Assembly (NCBI RefSeq): GCF_009765355.1
Contig: NZ_VTHK01000054.1
Span: 1-56,384, forward strand
Length of the DNA: 56,384 nucleotides
Reading direction: 5' to 3'
Origin: Amycolatopsis anabasis
Lineage (GTDB): Bacteria > Actinomycetota > Actinomycetes > Mycobacteriales > Pseudonocardiaceae
In this document: positions 56,302 through 56,384 of the stretch, piece by piece
Position numbering within the stretch: the stretch's first letter is position 1
How the letters are laid out: the number at the start of each line of letters is the position of its first letter
The notes under the pieces: generated by a model
Told to the model about the DNA's origin: nothing
What the model saw: the letters and a program-made list of their open reading frames with translations, nothing else
Database searches by the model: none
Position numbers and translations under genes: made by a program

Positions 56302-56384
56302 CTGGCAGCTTTGCACGCGCCGACGTCTATGTGCGGGGTTCGTGGAGTGGTTCGGGTTGGCTGGTGTATGTGCTGCCGGTGGGT
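56302..56384. other. Window end, no feature seen
   Basis: The last 83 bases show no complete hairpin, gene start or repeat that can be supported. Confidence 0.5.

Overview
The window is high-GC, densely coding actinobacterial DNA with strong G/C bias at third codon positions. The gene content (a large nonribosomal peptide assembly line, an AfsR-type regulator, a Ddn-type F420-dependent reductase domain, a copper monooxygenase behind a DasR-like site) suggests a Pseudonocardiaceae-type actinomycete such as Amycolatopsis. That genus is an inference from style, not a proven match.

Region 1 (about 831-37309) is one biosynthetic operon read left to right: a stand-alone cytoplasmic serine hydrolase of the penicillin-binding-protein fold (831-2177), a five-module NRPS (2296-20739), a four-module NRPS (20749-35856), an MFS exporter (35853-37091) and an MbtH-like protein (37109-37309). 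The domain order is A-T / C-A-T-E / C-A-T-E / C-A-T-E / C-A-T on the first protein and C-A-T / C-A-T-E / C-A-T / C-A-T-E on the second. No starter condensation domain and no thioesterase domain is present, and the last domain is an epimerase. Together with the free-standing PBP-fold hydrolase this points to a SurE-type trans cyclase that joins a D-configured C-terminus to the free N-terminus. The inferred product is a head-to-tail cyclic nonapeptide with L/D pattern L-D-D-D-L-L-D-L-D, rich in Val/Ile-type residues, with a predicted D-Asn and two copies of a residue whose pocket is acidic and so may be basic or ureido.

Region 2 (37310-41476) looks chitin-related: a secreted AA10 lytic polysaccharide monooxygenase behind a near-perfect DasR-type site, and, convergent to it beyond an SDR gene, a secreted M4 metalloprotease ending in a CBM5/12-type chitin-binding domain. 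A 21-bp tandem repeat and a strong hairpin lie between the convergent genes.

Region 3 (41737-50909) holds housekeeping and accessory genes: a second SDR, an ABC1/UbiB-type kinase, a stand-alone ornithine carbamoyltransferase, a TetR regulator with two palindromic operators shared with a divergent methyltransferase, an imine-reductase-like NAD(P)-binding protein, a full-length AfsR-type SARP-NB-ARC regulator and a small membrane protein.

Region 4 (50959-56384) has two secreted hydrolases in one minus-strand operon (S33-type aminopeptidase and a DD-peptidase/beta-lactamase-fold hydrolase), a Ddn-type reductase fused to a hemerythrin domain, and a secreted HAD phosphatase. Function calls come from motifs read by eye; substrate codes were aligned by hand to the GrsA Phe adenylation domain.
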